A DNA stretch of 64,000 bases from Agarilytica rhodophyticola (GCF_002157225.2 NZ_CP020038.1:1821001-1885000); one strand, 5' to 3'; positions 8,653 through 19,330 are shown, counted from the first letter of the stretch. Notes: generated by a model not told the origin, from the letters alone. Numbers and translations: made by a program.

Positions 8653-11600
8653 TACCTTAGACCTCCTTCATACAATTCTTTAGCCAATTCTCTTCTCCGC
8701 TCTTTACCGCTTTGACCACTAGGCGCATAATAAAAATGTCCAGCCCCTTGTGTCATCTGATATGCCAATTTAGGCGCATTAATAATTAGTTGTCCTCCGC
8801 TCATCCCTGCATTTATTGGATCTCCACGGTTAGTCAAGTCCTTTACTATTATGTTACTGATACTATCAGTCTCCCTAAGTGTCCGCAAAAACCCTGAACT
8901 AATAGGTGATCCAATCAGCACCAAATTATCAACTGTCCCTCCATTTTTTACTCTAGCCATTGCTGCTTGGGCTGCAACTAGAGATCCATAGGAATATCCT
9001 ATTAGATTAAACTGGCCTTTCCCGTCACCTTTATTTTTAAACTTCTCTTCAATCTGGCCGGAGAAGTCCGCTCCTCCCCTAAGAGCAAAGACACCAGCGC
9101 TCGCATCAACAGGGGTACTTTCAGACCATACATCTTTATCCATGGCATGTACATCTGAAATCCCTGACTCTTCGAGCGATTTTGCCATATCATCTATATA
9201 ACTTCCGTCTATACCTGCACCACCAAAGAAGTAAGTTCCATCAGCGGTTGCAATATCTGGATTGCTTTCATCTTCCTCGTTTCCCCCACCTCCATCAGAA
9301 TCAAAAGCTCCCTCCGAAGCCGTATCTGTCTCCGTAGCCGTGGAATTATTCGCCTCTTCCGTGGCTTTCTCTTCCGTTTGCGCATCGCCTTCCGTAGTGG
9401 GGGCAGCGGGAATATCCGCGTTTACCGCTTGAATCTCATCACCGGAGCCGCCCATGGTACATAAATCTTCTACGCCACCGTTCAGGTCTTTTTGCTCACA
9501 AATGGTCCCTTGTGCGCTGTAGCCGGTAGGGTCGGTGTAACTTAAGGGATTATTAAACACATAGCTGTAACGGTTCAAGCTCTGACCGTTTTCTGGCGCC
9601 TGAACTATCGGATCAGCTTGGACAAAGCGGCCAGTGACGGGATCGTAAATACGTCCGCCCATATGGATAATATTGGCGTGATCCACGTGTTCATGTTGAG
9701 TAAAGCCCCGCGTGGTAATGTCCATTACGGTTTGCACACTCATATCATTAAAAGGATCGAAGAGTGGGTTCCAGCTTTCCCCTTCACGGCGTTGCCCGAA
9801 AGCGTCGTAACTTAACCTCTCTAATACAGTACCTGCAGCATCGGCAATGGCGACAAGAGAGCCTAAGTGATCGCGGTAAAAATAGTGGGTCTCGTTGTTA
9901 TTATCACTGTCCACGGTATTGAGCACCATATCGCCAATATAGCGTTTGTACTCGATTTTACCGGAGTCATGATGGATCACTTCATTACTGCCAATATAGT
10001 AAGTCGTTCGATCATCACCGTCACCGGTATCCACTCGTTTAAAACGACTAAAGTTAGCATCGTAGAAAAACGCGGTGGTGATAGTGCCGGAAGAAATTAA
10101 ACTAGGTTTATCGTAACCCGTGTAATTCACTTCACGTGTTAAGGAGCCACTCTCGTAAGAATGGGTTTGGTTTCCGCGTGCGTCATAACAGTAAAGTAGT
10201 TGGCTACCAATACCCGTTAAGGCATGCGCTCCAGGCGTGATAGAACACTGACTGTTTTGTGTGCCATAAGCGTAGATACCGCCATTACCAATATCCGATT
10301 TTGATTGAATATTGCCGTTATCAAAATAGCTCATCTCTAACACTTGAGGTGTGCTAGTGGTATGCAAGGTCGCAGTTTTTAATCGAAACAATTTGTCATA
10401 ATCGAAGGTCTCTTGTAATTCATTAAAAGCTAAACCGCCGCTACGATCGGTACGGGTTCGTAAATTGCCGATGCCGTCATACTCAAATAAATTATTTTGC
10501 ACCGCTTCGATACCGTTGCCACTATACACCGTTTGTAAATAACCGGTTTTCGCATCGTAACGAGCATGACCACTATGACCGTTGCCCAGCACCCAATCAG
10601 TGACATTACCGTAGGCGTCCATATCGGTGGCTTCATAATAGACTTTGCTACTATTTTGGCTTTCTTTTAATTGCGTGGCGTAGCCGTTGGTATAGGTGTA
10701 TTGCACACCCCGGAAATTCTGGGACATATCGAACGCTTGGAACACGCGCCCATACTGATCATAAGTGGTGGCCGTATTCCATGTATGTCCATCCGCACGG
10801 TGTTGTATCCCTCTAGAGCGTCCCCAGGCATCGTAAGAGAAGGTTCTACTAATGCCTTCATTACTTACGCCTTCAGAGCTGGTCTCTATATCGAGTAATG
10901 GCCCCTTATAGTCAAACGTACCTACATGATTGCCGCCAGGCGCATTGGTTTCGACTTTAACAGAACGCCCCAACGCATCGAAGAAGGTTTTTTGTGTGAC
11001 ATTACCTGGTGCAATACGTCCCACTTCTTGGCCCAAGCCATTGGGTTTAAACGTAATATCCCCTTTATCAGGATCAACCATGCGAGTGCGGCGACCGTAA
11101 TCATCGTAGGTAATGGAGACGGTGCTGCCATCGATATTGGTCGCTAAAGATAAACTGCCAAAGACGCTGTATTGGTAATACGTCACCTTACGCTCGGCAT
11201 CATTGGTCGATGTTGTTTGCCCAAAGCCATTCACAATCTTAGTTGTTCTTTGAAAGATATTGGCATTGGATACGGGCGTTTCGTAACTGCTAATATAGCT
11301 TGTTGACACCGTAGTAGAGACTAGGCCAGCAATTCTGCCTATTGTCTTTGTTGTGCCATCTGCTGCAACATCTTTCCAACGACGTCCTAAATCATCATAG
11401 CTGTACTCCGCAAAATGCGGTGTATCTGTTGTCAGGTACGGCTGACTTTGACGAATTAAACGGCCATGCTTGTCAAACTCACGTAATACTTGTGACCACT
11501 CGCCGGTTAAGGTTTGGGTACGTGTGGCGACTTCGGTTCCAGTGAGATCAAAATAGTGAATACTATCAGGCGTGGAAGGTGATAGTACACGTGTGAAGTA

Positions 11601-14600
11601 TTCTGCGTGCCTTGGGCAATTATTACTACAACGACTACGTATTGTTTGCGCAGAACTACCATCCACCGCACGGGTAAAATAGACGCGCCCAAAAGCATCG
11701 TAAAAACTTTCGGTAGTGAAGCCTGTGGCATTAACATGAGTCTGCGGTAAGCCTAGGGCATTAAAGTCGCTATACGCAGCGATAGTAAATTGCCCATTGC
11801 CTGTTGCTGTTAAATAACGACCTTCCGTATCAAAGGTGCTGGTGACCCGACGGAAAAAACGCATGTTATCGGTATCTGTATCGGTGGGTAACGCACGTGT
11901 TGCACAGGCGTCTGCGTAATGGCTACTGCACTGTGTCACGTCAGTGGGGTTGCCGTAACTATCGTAAACGGTGGCGGTTTTACTGTATTCACTCACATTG
12001 GTGATATCGCCTCGCTCATCACTTTTGACACGGCCAGAGCTGTGATATACGAGCGTACGTTTTTGCGTAGCACTATCGATATCACTAGGGCTGCGTGCTA
12101 ACGTTCTTACCGTATCGATCACCGTAGGACGCTGAATGAACCAATCATTATGATTTTCATCACCATAGGTATTGGTTGTGGTGACGACTAAATTTTCATT
12201 ACTCGTACTGACATGATTGTAAGTCGTGACGGTCACAACATCGAGTAAAGGATAATGTTCGGGACTGGATGACCATTGTCGTTCTGTCACGATGGTATTT
12301 AAGTCTTTTTGCCCTGCGATTAATTCACCATTACCACTATTTATATTAAAGTGCTTTTCTTCTTCCTCTTTAGCCCGAATAAAGTGCGCTTTATTACTTA
12401 AAAACTGGCGGTGTTCCCACACATTCACATTACGCTCATACACGATCACGTCCGTACCATCACGATTTTTAACCGCACGCGTTTGACGTTTCACTTGGCC
12501 ATTAAAAGGATAGTCTTGGCGATAATAGGTCGTCGTCGTTTGCTTTAAGTCATTATCTTTTTTAATGAACGTGCTAAAGCCTAACGATCCGCGACCACCG
12601 GCTTGATAGCGCAGACCTTCGTAATGGTAATCGTAGGATTTTGTGTAATAAAAGTCGTAAGGTTTTGAGTTATTAAGCAATTTCCCGGTGCGCATCGTCA
12701 TCTGCTCGACAATGGCCATGCTACCTTTGCCATCAAAGACGGGTGATCCCCAATTTAAGGTATGAGCATTATCTAAAGGCGTGTAATGATCACTGTAGGC
12801 CAGCGTACCGTACTTAAATGTATGCTCACGGCCTAAGCCATTATTCACCGAGCGCAAGACATCGACGGGCTTATTTTCAGTGTTGGCATCATGACGAATA
12901 TGCACACGATGTTTGCCAATATCAAAATAAACAAGGGCAGGTAAACCGTCCCCATCGAGATCCACCAACATTACGCGTGGTGTTCTGGACATATTTGTCC
13001 AATTCACTTGGCCAAGGTTTACAACATGTGTAGCGAACCCATAGTAGGACAGTGCGACTTTTAATGTACTGCCATCTAAGAAAATATAGTCGTCTCGACC
13101 ATCGCGATTGACATCGCTTAGCTGGGAAAGTCCTAGTGATGACAGCACCTGTGTACCAAAGTGGTCACCAAAGCAATCATTAAAGCCAGACCCGGTGGCA
13201 CATCCCGCCCCCCTAAAATCCATATAGCCATCGCCATTAATATCACCGCGCAATCTAAAGTCATCATCATTGGCGGCAAGCAATGGTTGAGCGGATTCAC
13301 TGTGAACAGCGCCTTGGGTGGTATTTTTTAGCAAATAATACAGTGTGCCCACTTGCCCACGTTGCTGCGCTAATTCATTTTCACAAATACCATTCACACG
13401 ATAAAGACGATCCACTAAACCATCACCGTTAAAATCGAAAACATCGGCGGCTTGACTCTCGACTTCAAAAGTCGTGGTGGCATTTTCAGGGCATTTGGCT
13501 CGGCCTGGGAAGTTGGTGTAGTTTTCTGCGTGATTTTCGGCATCACTGTTAAAGCCTCCAGCAAATTCCACAATGCCATTACCATCTAAATCAGCATATA
13601 AAGACGGCGCCGTATTGATGCTAGGGAAATTCGCCATAAATTCTACGGTGTCATGACCATCGCCATTCATATCATTCACCACCGCTTGCACGCTCCACGC
13701 ACTAATGGTGCCGTTCGATCCCGCTGGAAAACCTGCTCTAAAAGATTCGCCACTGCCGCTAACATTCCCTAATGTATAACTGTCAGGAGTGACGACAATA
13801 TTTTGATAGCGGTATGTAGAACCTTGATTACTGACCAGTAGTAATTCTCGAACCCCATCCCCATTGGCATCCATCAATTTAAGATCTTGCGACTGACAGT
13901 GGGTATCGGGAATTGGGAAGGATTGATCACAATAATCGGACGCCACATCCCCATCAACGGTCATAAAATCTCGTAAGTTCACGATAATTTCTTCAGAGGG
14001 AGAGACAAAACCTATGCCGCTCGTATCTTCATATTCAAAAGTGGTGGGTTGTAAACACGCGCCTGTTTCTGCACCGTCGCAGCGGGTCATGGTTCGCAAT
14101 AAATAACGCTTAGATACCTGACTTAAACGATGATCAAAGTGATAAGAATTCACCGCGATATTATTGTGATTGGAAATCACAATATCCGTAAGTAATTGAT
14201 TATCGACAATGGACAAGCCATGATAAAAATACTGGGATTGATCTTCTCGTTCACTGTAAATAAATTCAATCGTGTTTCCGGAATAACTTATTGTTGATAA
14301 ACGGCGGGTATGGCTGTTATCACCGGTGTAACTGTAATCGATGGTGTTATTAAACGGGTCGACTTTTTGAGAAAGTTTCCAGCTGTAAGTGGCATTGCCT
14401 TTTTTCATACGACTATCACTCGTGGTGCCAAACCACCAGGTTTCACCGTTAGGCTTGCTCACTTCAAAATTACCGCCGCTATAGACAATACGTGTGCTCG
14501 GATCAAATTGCAGGCGGTATTCTGTTCCCTCAATAAAATACGCATTGTTGACAGGAATTAAACGTTGTCCGTTTAAACATACGGCGTCCTGATTAGTAAA

Positions 14601-17105
14601 CAACACCTCTCTGTAAAAGCCGTCTTCTTCATAGTAACGACGACAACGGCGAATTTCAGAAGCTCCAGAAAGCGACCAACCCACACCCAGTACTCCGTTA
14701 CCCCCTCGGCTGGAATAGCTCAGCATCACACTTGGTGTAAAACCACCGATACCACGCGGTACATCCAAATCTATAGACCATGTGGCCGCACCGCCCGCAC
14801 TCACATCCACATTACTATTAATACTGCCGGTACTTTCTTCAGCCGCAGAGAGGTTCGGGACAGTGGCGAGTACTGGCGCTTGTGGCGCGTCGGGTGCTCC
14901 CACAACGGTGACTGTATTAGATACCACCCAAGGTGAACATAAACTTAATTGGCAGGTACGCACGCGGTAGTGATAATCGCCTTTTTCATATAGTACATGT
15001 CCAAGACGGGTCTCTTGTGTGGATTCAATTAATGCCCATGCACCATTATCTTTTTGCTCTTCTAATTCATAGTGACTGAATAAAGTGGCATTAGACGTCG
15101 TTGCTGTCCAGGTAATGGTCAAGGCATCTCCCGCTTCATTGGGAACGGTGATGTCACTCGGCGCGTTTGGAGCGCTTATTGTGACAGCATTCGAACTGCG
15201 CCATGCGGAACAACTGGTGTAAGCATTTTGTGTATTACACGCACGAACACGGAAAGCATGCTCACCACTTTGTGTGAGGTTTAATTCACGTGTTAAGGCA
15301 TCACCACGGTAAATATTTTCCCATGCACCACTACCAATACGCTGTTCCAGTTGATACGACGATACACGCCCGCTTGAAGCGCCCCATTGAATAGTAAAGT
15401 TAGCGTTAGTTGGTGGTGAAATAGAGGGAGGGATACCGGGGCTAATCGCGACCTCAATACTTTTCGCCGTTGAAAAGTCACTACAGCCCAAATCGTTACA
15501 CGCTTGCACCCGATAGCTGTAGGTGCCGCTGGTGCGTCCTGATAATTGGATACGAGCCTCAGAGGGGCTTTCAACCGTTGTCCATGTACTGCTGCTGGGA
15601 GAAATTTCTTGCAGTATATAGCGCAAGGTGTTGTCTATCGCAGTCCAACGCAGGCCAAATTCACCATCATTATCGCTCGCTAAGAGGGATAGCGTGGGTG
15701 TCGCGGCAGGCTTTGCCAATGTCACAATACTAGAAAGCCGCCAATCGGAGCAATTGGTAAAACTGCCGACGGTTTTACATGCTCGAACACCATGGCGATG
15801 CTCACCAATACCTTGGCCACTAATGTCGTAACGTAAATTAAGACCTTGATAAAGAGTGCGATTAGGCGTTTGTATGAGGTCATAATATGTAATATCGTCA
15901 CTGCTTGCTCCCCAAGAAATAGTGTAGCTACCACTGCCATATAAACCAGGCACGGAAATAGAAGACGGTACACCCGGCTTACGCGCTATATTAATGGTTT
16001 TTGCAGAAGAAAAATTTGAGCAGCCAATAGCATTACATGCTCGAACGCGATAACGAATCGACGCATTAATTTGATTAGTATAGGCTTTTGACCGCGCTGA
16101 GTTGTCTTGTACTGATGTCCATGTCGCACCGTTCACGCTTTCTTGCAAAGTATAACGTGTTGAAATGTTCACAGTGTTCCATGAAACAGTATAGCTACCA
16201 TTACCACTGGTTGACGGTAGAGTAATATTCGGTACTGCTGGCCGCGCTACCGCCACATTAGGAGATAAAGAACGAGGGGCAGAACAACGGCGTGATGTGC
16301 TTAAGGTATTACACGCAGATACGCGCACTTGATAGATGCCTTCGCTAACAGGGAGACTGGTACTGCGACCAGAAGGCGATACATGACGGCTTTGCCATTT
16401 TATATCCGTGGTTTTTTTATATTGCACCACAAACTCATGAACAATACGTTCTGACTCCCCCCATTGGATAGGTAGTAATGTGGTCCCGTGTGCAGAAGGC
16501 CCGCTCACGGATATGGGGGTTGTCGGAGTAGCATTTACCGTTACTGTATGCTTATCGATACGTGTGATTTCATCGGCGTCAATACAATTAGTACCTGGCC
16601 CATGGTCATATTCACGGCAAAATTCAGTGATATGGTAGTAGTCAAACCGCCAACGCCCATCACGAGTTAAGACGGTATCTATAGAGCGCTGCACACGTCT
16701 TAAATTATATTGCGTGACGTAAGTGTCGTTGTGATAAGCCCGAATATAATGTCTTATCAACGGTGCCCGATTCGACACTTGGGGACTAAATGTTAACGTC
16801 ACGCTTTCAATCGATCGCAACGTAGGCCCGTTAATGGTGGCCAATGCTTGCCCCGAAAATAAACACAAACACCCCAGACATAGTGCATAGGTTAAGGTGT
16901 GAGAGGAAGAAGTTTTAGTAAAAAGTGTGTTAAATAATTGAGAGAGACGAGAAGAGTAAAAGTCCATAGAAAATATCATTTCCAATAGAATCCGTAAATA
17001 ATAAATATAACGCCTTGTGAGCATATTCCTGTCCAAAATCTTAGCATAAGGTGTATTAAAACACAGTGTTTTAGATGACATATTGCCTATATGATTTTTT
17101 TTCAT
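8652..17105 (-). CDS. Giant SpvB/TcdB-mid/RHS polymorphic toxin with C-terminal lipase-like domain
   Basis: About 2,817 residues. Start chosen at 17105 because aaggag lies nine bases upstream; an in-frame ATG exists at 17126, and a shorter start at 16967 would leave a more ordinary signal peptide. The hydrophobic segment ending 'FSGQALA' looks like a cleaved signal. Then come about six fibronectin-III-like repeats (ending in Arg-Val-Arg-Ala-Cys type motifs), an SpvB N-terminal domain near 760-1050, FG-GAP/VCBS calcium-type repeats ('DFNGDGLVD', 'DINGDGYMD') near 1080-1400, a TcdB-middle-like region, YD/RHS repeats and an RHS core 'DPVTGRFVQADPI' near 2490. After the core lies an acidic Thr/Glu linker, then a lipase-like tail with Gly-Tyr-Ser-Tyr-Gly near 2705, an Asp in 'NRGDPI' and a His in 'GAGHFYY'. 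Likely a secreted or surface toxin cleaved from an RHS shell. The target is inferred. Confidence 0.85.
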   Translation of the reverse strand: MKKNHIGNMSSKTLCFNTPYAKILDRNMLTRRYIYYLRILLEMIFSMDFYSSRLSQLFNTLFTKTSSSHTLTYALCLGCLCLFSGQALATINGPTLRSIESVTLTFSPQVSNRAPLIRHYIRAYHNDTYVTQYNLRRVQRSIDTVLTRDGRWRFDYYHITEFCREYDHGPGTNCIDADEITRIDKHTVTVNATPTTPISVSGPSAHGTTLLPIQWGESERIVHEFVVQYKKTTDIKWQSRHVSPSGRSTSLPVSEGIYQVRVSACNTLSTSRRCSAPRSLSPNVAVARPAVPNITLPSTSGNGSYTVSWNTVNISTRYTLQESVNGATWTSVQDNSARSKAYTNQINASIRYRVRACNAIGCSNFSSAKTINIARKPGVPSSISVPGLYGSGSYTISWGASSDDITYYDLIQTPNRTLYQGLNLRYDISGQGIGEHRHGVRACKTVGSFTNCSDWRLSSIVTLAKPAATPTLSLLASDNDGEFGLRWTAIDNTLRYILQEISPSSSTWTTVESPSEARIQLSGRTSGTYSYRVQACNDLGCSDFSTAKSIEVAISPGIPPSISPPTNANFTIQWGASSGRVSSYQLEQRIGSGAWENIYRGDALTRELNLTQSGEHAFRVRACNTQNAYTSCSAWRSSNAVTISAPNAPSDITVPNEAGDALTITWTATTSNATLFSHYELEEQKDNGAWALIESTQETRLGHVLYEKGDYHYRVRTCQLSLCSPWVVSNTVTVVGAPDAPQAPVLATVPNLSAAEESTGSINSNVDVSAGGAATWSIDLDVPRGIGGFTPSVMLSYSSRGGNGVLGVGWSLSGASEIRRCRRYYEEDGFYREVLFTNQDAVCLNGQRLIPVNNAYFIEGTEYRLQFDPSTRIVYSGGNFEVSKPNGETWWFGTTSDSRMKKGNATYSWKLSQKVDPFNNTIDYSYTGDNSHTRRLSTISYSGNTIEFIYSEREDQSQYFYHGLSIVDNQLLTDIVISNHNNIAVNSYHFDHRLSQVSKRYLLRTMTRCDGAETGACLQPTTFEYEDTSGIGFVSPSEEIIVNLRDFMTVDGDVASDYCDQSFPIPDTHCQSQDLKLMDANGDGVRELLLVSNQGSTYRYQNIVVTPDSYTLGNVSGSGESFRAGFPAGSNGTISAWSVQAVVNDMNGDGHDTVEFMANFPSINTAPSLYADLDGNGIVEFAGGFNSDAENHAENYTNFPGRAKCPENATTTFEVESQAADVFDFNGDGLVDRLYRVNGICENELAQQRGQVGTLYYLLKNTTQGAVHSESAQPLLAANDDDFRLRGDINGDGYMDFRGAGCATGSGFNDCFGDHFGTQVLSSLGLSQLSDVNRDGRDDYIFLDGSTLKVALSYYGFATHVVNLGQVNWTNMSRTPRVMLVDLDGDGLPALVYFDIGKHRVHIRHDANTENKPVDVLRSVNNGLGREHTFKYGTLAYSDHYTPLDNAHTLNWGSPVFDGKGSMAIVEQMTMRTGKLLNNSKPYDFYYTKSYDYHYEGLRYQAGGRGSLGFSTFIKKDNDLKQTTTTYYRQDYPFNGQVKRQTRAVKNRDGTDVIVYERNVNVWEHRQFLSNKAHFIRAKEEEEKHFNINSGNGELIAGQKDLNTIVTERQWSSSPEHYPLLDVVTVTTYNHVSTSNENLVVTTTNTYGDENHNDWFIQRPTVIDTVRTLARSPSDIDSATQKRTLVYHSSGRVKSDERGDITNVSEYSKTATVYDSYGNPTDVTQCSSHYADACATRALPTDTDTDNMRFFRRVTSTFDTEGRYLTATGNGQFTIAAYSDFNALGLPQTHVNATGFTTESFYDAFGRVYFTRAVDGSSAQTIRSRCSNNCPRHAEYFTRVLSPSTPDSIHYFDLTGTEVATRTQTLTGEWSQVLREFDKHGRLIRQSQPYLTTDTPHFAEYSYDDLGRRWKDVAADGTTKTIGRIAGLVSTTVSTSYISSYETPVSNANIFQRTTKIVNGFGQTTSTNDAERKVTYYQYSVFGSLSLATNIDGSTVSITYDDYGRRTRMVDPDKGDITFKPNGLGQEVGRIAPGNVTQKTFFDALGRSVKVETNAPGGNHVGTFDYKGPLLDIETSSEGVSNEGISRTFSYDAWGRSRGIQHRADGHTWNTATTYDQYGRVFQAFDMSQNFRGVQYTYTNGYATQLKESQNSSKVYYEATDMDAYGNVTDWVLGNGHSGHARYDAKTGYLQTVYSGNGIEAVQNNLFEYDGIGNLRTRTDRSGGLAFNELQETFDYDKLFRLKTATLHTTSTPQVLEMSYFDNGNIQSKSDIGNGGIYAYGTQNSQCSITPGAHALTGIGSQLLYCYDARGNQTHSYESGSLTREVNYTGYDKPSLISSGTITTAFFYDANFSRFKRVDTGDGDDRTTYYIGSNEVIHHDSGKIEYKRYIGDMVLNTVDSDNNNETHYFYRDHLGSLVAIADAAGTVLERLSYDAFGQRREGESWNPLFDPFNDMSVQTVMDITTRGFTQHEHVDHANIIHMGGRIYDPVTGRFVQADPIVQAPENGQSLNRYSYVFNNPLSYTDPTGYSAQGTICEQKDLNGGVEDLCTMGGSGDEIQAVNADIPAAPTTEGDAQTEEKATEEANNSTATETDTASEGAFDSDGGGGNEEDESNPDIATADGTYFFGGAGIDGSYIDDMAKSLEESGISDVHAMDKDVWSESTPVDASAGVFALRGGADFSGQIEEKFKNKGDGKGQFNLIGYSYGSLVAAQAAMARVKNGGTVDNLVLIGSPISSGFLRTLRETDSISNIIVKDLTNRGDPINAGMSGGQLIINAPKLAYQMTQGAGHFYYAPSGQSGKERRRELAKELYEGGLR

Positions 17106-17306
17106 ACAACATGGCTCCTTACACACAAGAACATGAATACATCATGAACATGTGAATAATGTTGATGTTAACTATAAGTGTAGGTTGTGATGATTCGTGC
17201 CGCGTATGCGACTTTAGTAGTAATGTGTAACAGATAAAAAAAGCGTCCTTGCTGAGTGTTCGTCTTCCTTGGTCTTGCTCCCCCATAGATTATTGATTAT
17301 TGTCAA

Positions 17307-17897
17307 TTAGTCTTCGGCCAGGACTGCCGGGTCTGCTGGAAATGACAACGCAATGTTTTCTTCAAAAACAATGCCGCGCAAGTTATGACGCATAAACGTG
17401 TCTCTAAAATCGTGTCGGCAATAGATCCCGAGATAGTTATCGTATTCACATTTAAACAGGGGTAAATGTGTCAGCTTCTCCTCAATAAAATGCAGTGTGG
17501 TAACGTAGTCATATTCATTTTTTGTAGAGTATTTTGTATCTAGCCCATTAAATTGTTCAGCAATTTTTAACGGGTTATAAAGATAAGCTCGTGTATCGCC
17601 GGAATAGATGGGTAAGAATTCTCCATGCTCTGCCAGCATTGCGTAAAAAATACGGTAAGACTTTTCACTCAACAGCATACACCCGTAGTCGACGATAAGA
17701 TCGGGAATGGGCAGCAGTGGCCCTTCCTCAAGAGAATTATGAAAACGGAACTTAATGGGTTGCCATTGATGGGTATAATGTACGGCATTAATCTCGATAC
17801 CAAAAACACTGTAACGGCCTAACTTTTTCAACAGATCGTCGCTATCCAATTGATAGGTAGCATAACGATAAAAGTTAGGATGAATTCTGTAAATCAT
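17307..17897 (-). CDS. Imm11/DUF1629-like protein (paralogue 1)
   Basis: A 196-residue cytoplasmic protein, paralogous to the next gene upstream (17934-18428). Shared marks are 'P.PDLIV' followed by a Leu-Ser turn, an aromatic helix ending in a Gly-x-Phe, a 'Y.GD..GY/AY' segment and a C-terminal 'L.GI/LVF/RF' strand. That order resembles the Imm11/Imm43 (DUF1629) immunity superfamily, a guess by pattern only. It is the last gene of a six-gene minus-strand cluster directly upstream of the RHS toxin. Confidence 0.55.
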   Translation of the reverse strand: MIYRIHPNFYRYATYQLDSDDLLKKLGRYSVFGIEINAVHYTHQWQPIKFRFHNSLEEGPLLPIPDLIVDYGCMLLSEKSYRIFYAMLAEHGEFLPIYSGDTRAYLYNPLKIAEQFNGLDTKYSTKNEYDYVTTLHFIEEKLTHLPLFKCEYDNYLGIYCRHDFRDTFMRHNLRGIVFEENIALSFPADPAVLAED

Positions 17898-17933
17898 GTG
17901 AATGATGTCCTTATGGAAATAATATCAATCCGG

Positions 17934-18428
17934 TCAGTTGGCAACTCTGGACCATTGCTGTGTTTGCTCTCGACAAAATCTCAGCCCGGTTAACGGCATT
18001 GTTTCAATAATGTTTTTAAATCGCTGGTGACAGACAAGCGCGGATGTTTTTTCTTGGATATCTTTAAAGATCAAGGTATTTTTAGTGGTAGAAATGAGCG
18101 TTTTTTTTGTGGCCCGTTTAAGAAATAGGGAAGGGCAGAACACATAGCCAATATGGTCGCCTGCATAGACACGAATAAACGTCCCGTATTTCTCAAGCGC
18201 ACTGGCGATACAAGGGTAGGCATGAAGACTGAGATACATCGAATGCTGGTGGACAATAATATCCGGTAACGGGGCATTGATTACGCCTTTGTTAGCGGAT
18301 GAAAATGTAATATGTGCATGCTGTGACATATCGCTCTCCCATGTTATAATACTAAGGCCGAGTAGCCAGTCACTACGCAGCGAATATTGGATAGGAGTTG
18401 GCCTATCCTGGTGGATGCTATAGAACAT
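17934..18428 (-). CDS. Imm11/DUF1629-like protein (paralogue 2)
   Basis: A 164-residue protein related along its length to the 17307-17897 product, with 'LPDIIV', an aromatic helix, 'VYAGDHIGYVF' and a final 'LTGLRF' segment. Spacing to the downstream paralogue is 36 bp, so they are probably cotranscribed. No signal or membrane segment is seen. Possible functions are immunity or antitoxin activity, by analogy with Imm11-like proteins; it may also be an unrelated phage accessory protein. Confidence 0.5.
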   Translation of the reverse strand: MFYSIHQDRPTPIQYSLRSDWLLGLSIITWESDMSQHAHITFSSANKGVINAPLPDIIVHQHSMYLSLHAYPCIASALEKYGTFIRVYAGDHIGYVFCPSLFLKRATKKTLISTTKNTLIFKDIQEKTSALVCHQRFKNIIETMPLTGLRFCREQTQQWSRVAN

Positions 18429-18510
18429 AATGAAAAAAAATACATGACCCTACGCTATGGCTAGCGCATAAAAGTGTTAGATTCTTTAAACTAGTGTGCT
18501 ATTTTTTATG

Positions 18511-18810
18511 TTATGTTGGCATTTTTTCTTGTAGTCCTCGTCTTTCCATGTGCTTGTTGTAAGCTTCTTCCAATAGCTCGTTAATAGACACTGTCTCACC
18601 GGCATAGGTTTTTTTGCCTTCCACAAGCAGCATCACTTCCCATACTTTATCGCAAGGGATATACCCCGATTTTACCCATCGTGCGACAGCACTCACCGAG
18701 ACATTCATCGCTTTTGCTAACGCCGCTTGATTACCAAAAATACGTAAGACCTTTTTAATTCCAGGTGTTAGGGTTTTAGAGTGATGTGCAATGCTATAGT
18801 GGACTGCCAT
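18511..18810 (-). CDS. YdaS/Cro-like HTH regulator (paralogue 2)
   Basis: A 99-residue DNA-binding protein. Residues about 24-55 give a Cro/YdaS helix-turn-helix ('NQAALAKAMNVSVSAVARWV') followed by 'KSG.IP...VWEV', a segment repeated almost exactly in the HTH protein at 19851-20135. The start overlaps the preceding gene (18794-19282) by 17 bp, suggesting coupling. Likely an autoregulator or antitoxin-type repressor of the cluster. Confidence 0.8.
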   Translation of the reverse strand: MAVHYSIAHHSKTLTPGIKKVLRIFGNQAALAKAMNVSVSAVARWVKSGYIPCDKVWEVMLLVEGKKTYAGETVSINELLEEAYNKHMERRGLQEKMPT

Positions 18811-19282
18811 TTGTTTTACTCGCTGTCAAACTTCTACTATTTTTTAATTGGACGATGTTGCTCAATATCTTGCTATTACGACAACCATGTTGTTTTTCTA
18901 GGGCGGTATCAAATGCTCTATGAATCTTATATCTACCTTCAAAGTGTAGAGTGATTGTCATTGTGTTCCATTGAAAGATATCAGCATAGTAACCATTGTA
19001 GGCGTGTAAAATAGTACAGAGCGTCGATATATACTGAGCGGAATCATTACCTATCTCTACAGGGAGTAAAGTCTCTCCTTGATACGCTTCGACAGAAAGC
19101 TGACAACTAAACGTTTTTTTTCCTGTCTTAAGCACATATAAATGTAACATAAAAAAATCGTCTTTATATACGTGAAGGATCTGCGTCATTATCTTATTGA
19201 CGAGTCTTTTGGTATAATCATGTTGCATCCCTTCATAAAGTTGATCCGTAAAGGAATGGGTTTCTGTACAGTCGGCTGGCAT
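18794..19282 (-). CDS. Hypothetical protein of the HTH-paired family (paralogue 2)
   Basis: A 162-residue cytoplasmic protein that I do not recognise. It appears distantly related to the 19331-19873 product: both have an N-terminal helix, a beta-rich middle, then a helix of type 'L..L........W' followed by two strands ending in an aromatic/Phe-Asp segment. It overlaps the downstream HTH gene. The arrangement resembles small two-gene regulatory or toxin-antitoxin units, but no catalytic motif is visible. Confidence 0.6.
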   Translation of the reverse strand: MPADCTETHSFTDQLYEGMQHDYTKRLVNKIMTQILHVYKDDFFMLHLYVLKTGKKTFSCQLSVEAYQGETLLPVEIGNDSAQYISTLCTILHAYNGYYADIFQWNTMTITLHFEGRYKIHRAFDTALEKQHGCRNSKILSNIVQLKNSRSLTASKTNGSPL

Positions 19283-19330
19283 ATAAATTCTCCGTGTGTA
19301 GTTCTCTGTAAAAACTCAGTGATTATCGTA

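Noticed and set aside
9618-15831. Many ORFs of 60-93 residues opposite the RHS gene
   Set aside because: They lie wholly inside a long, clearly coding frame and show no independent signals.
8652-17105. Complete Tc toxin complex (TcA/TcB/TcC)
   Set aside because: Only an SpvB/RHS-like single chain is present; no TcA gene is in the window.
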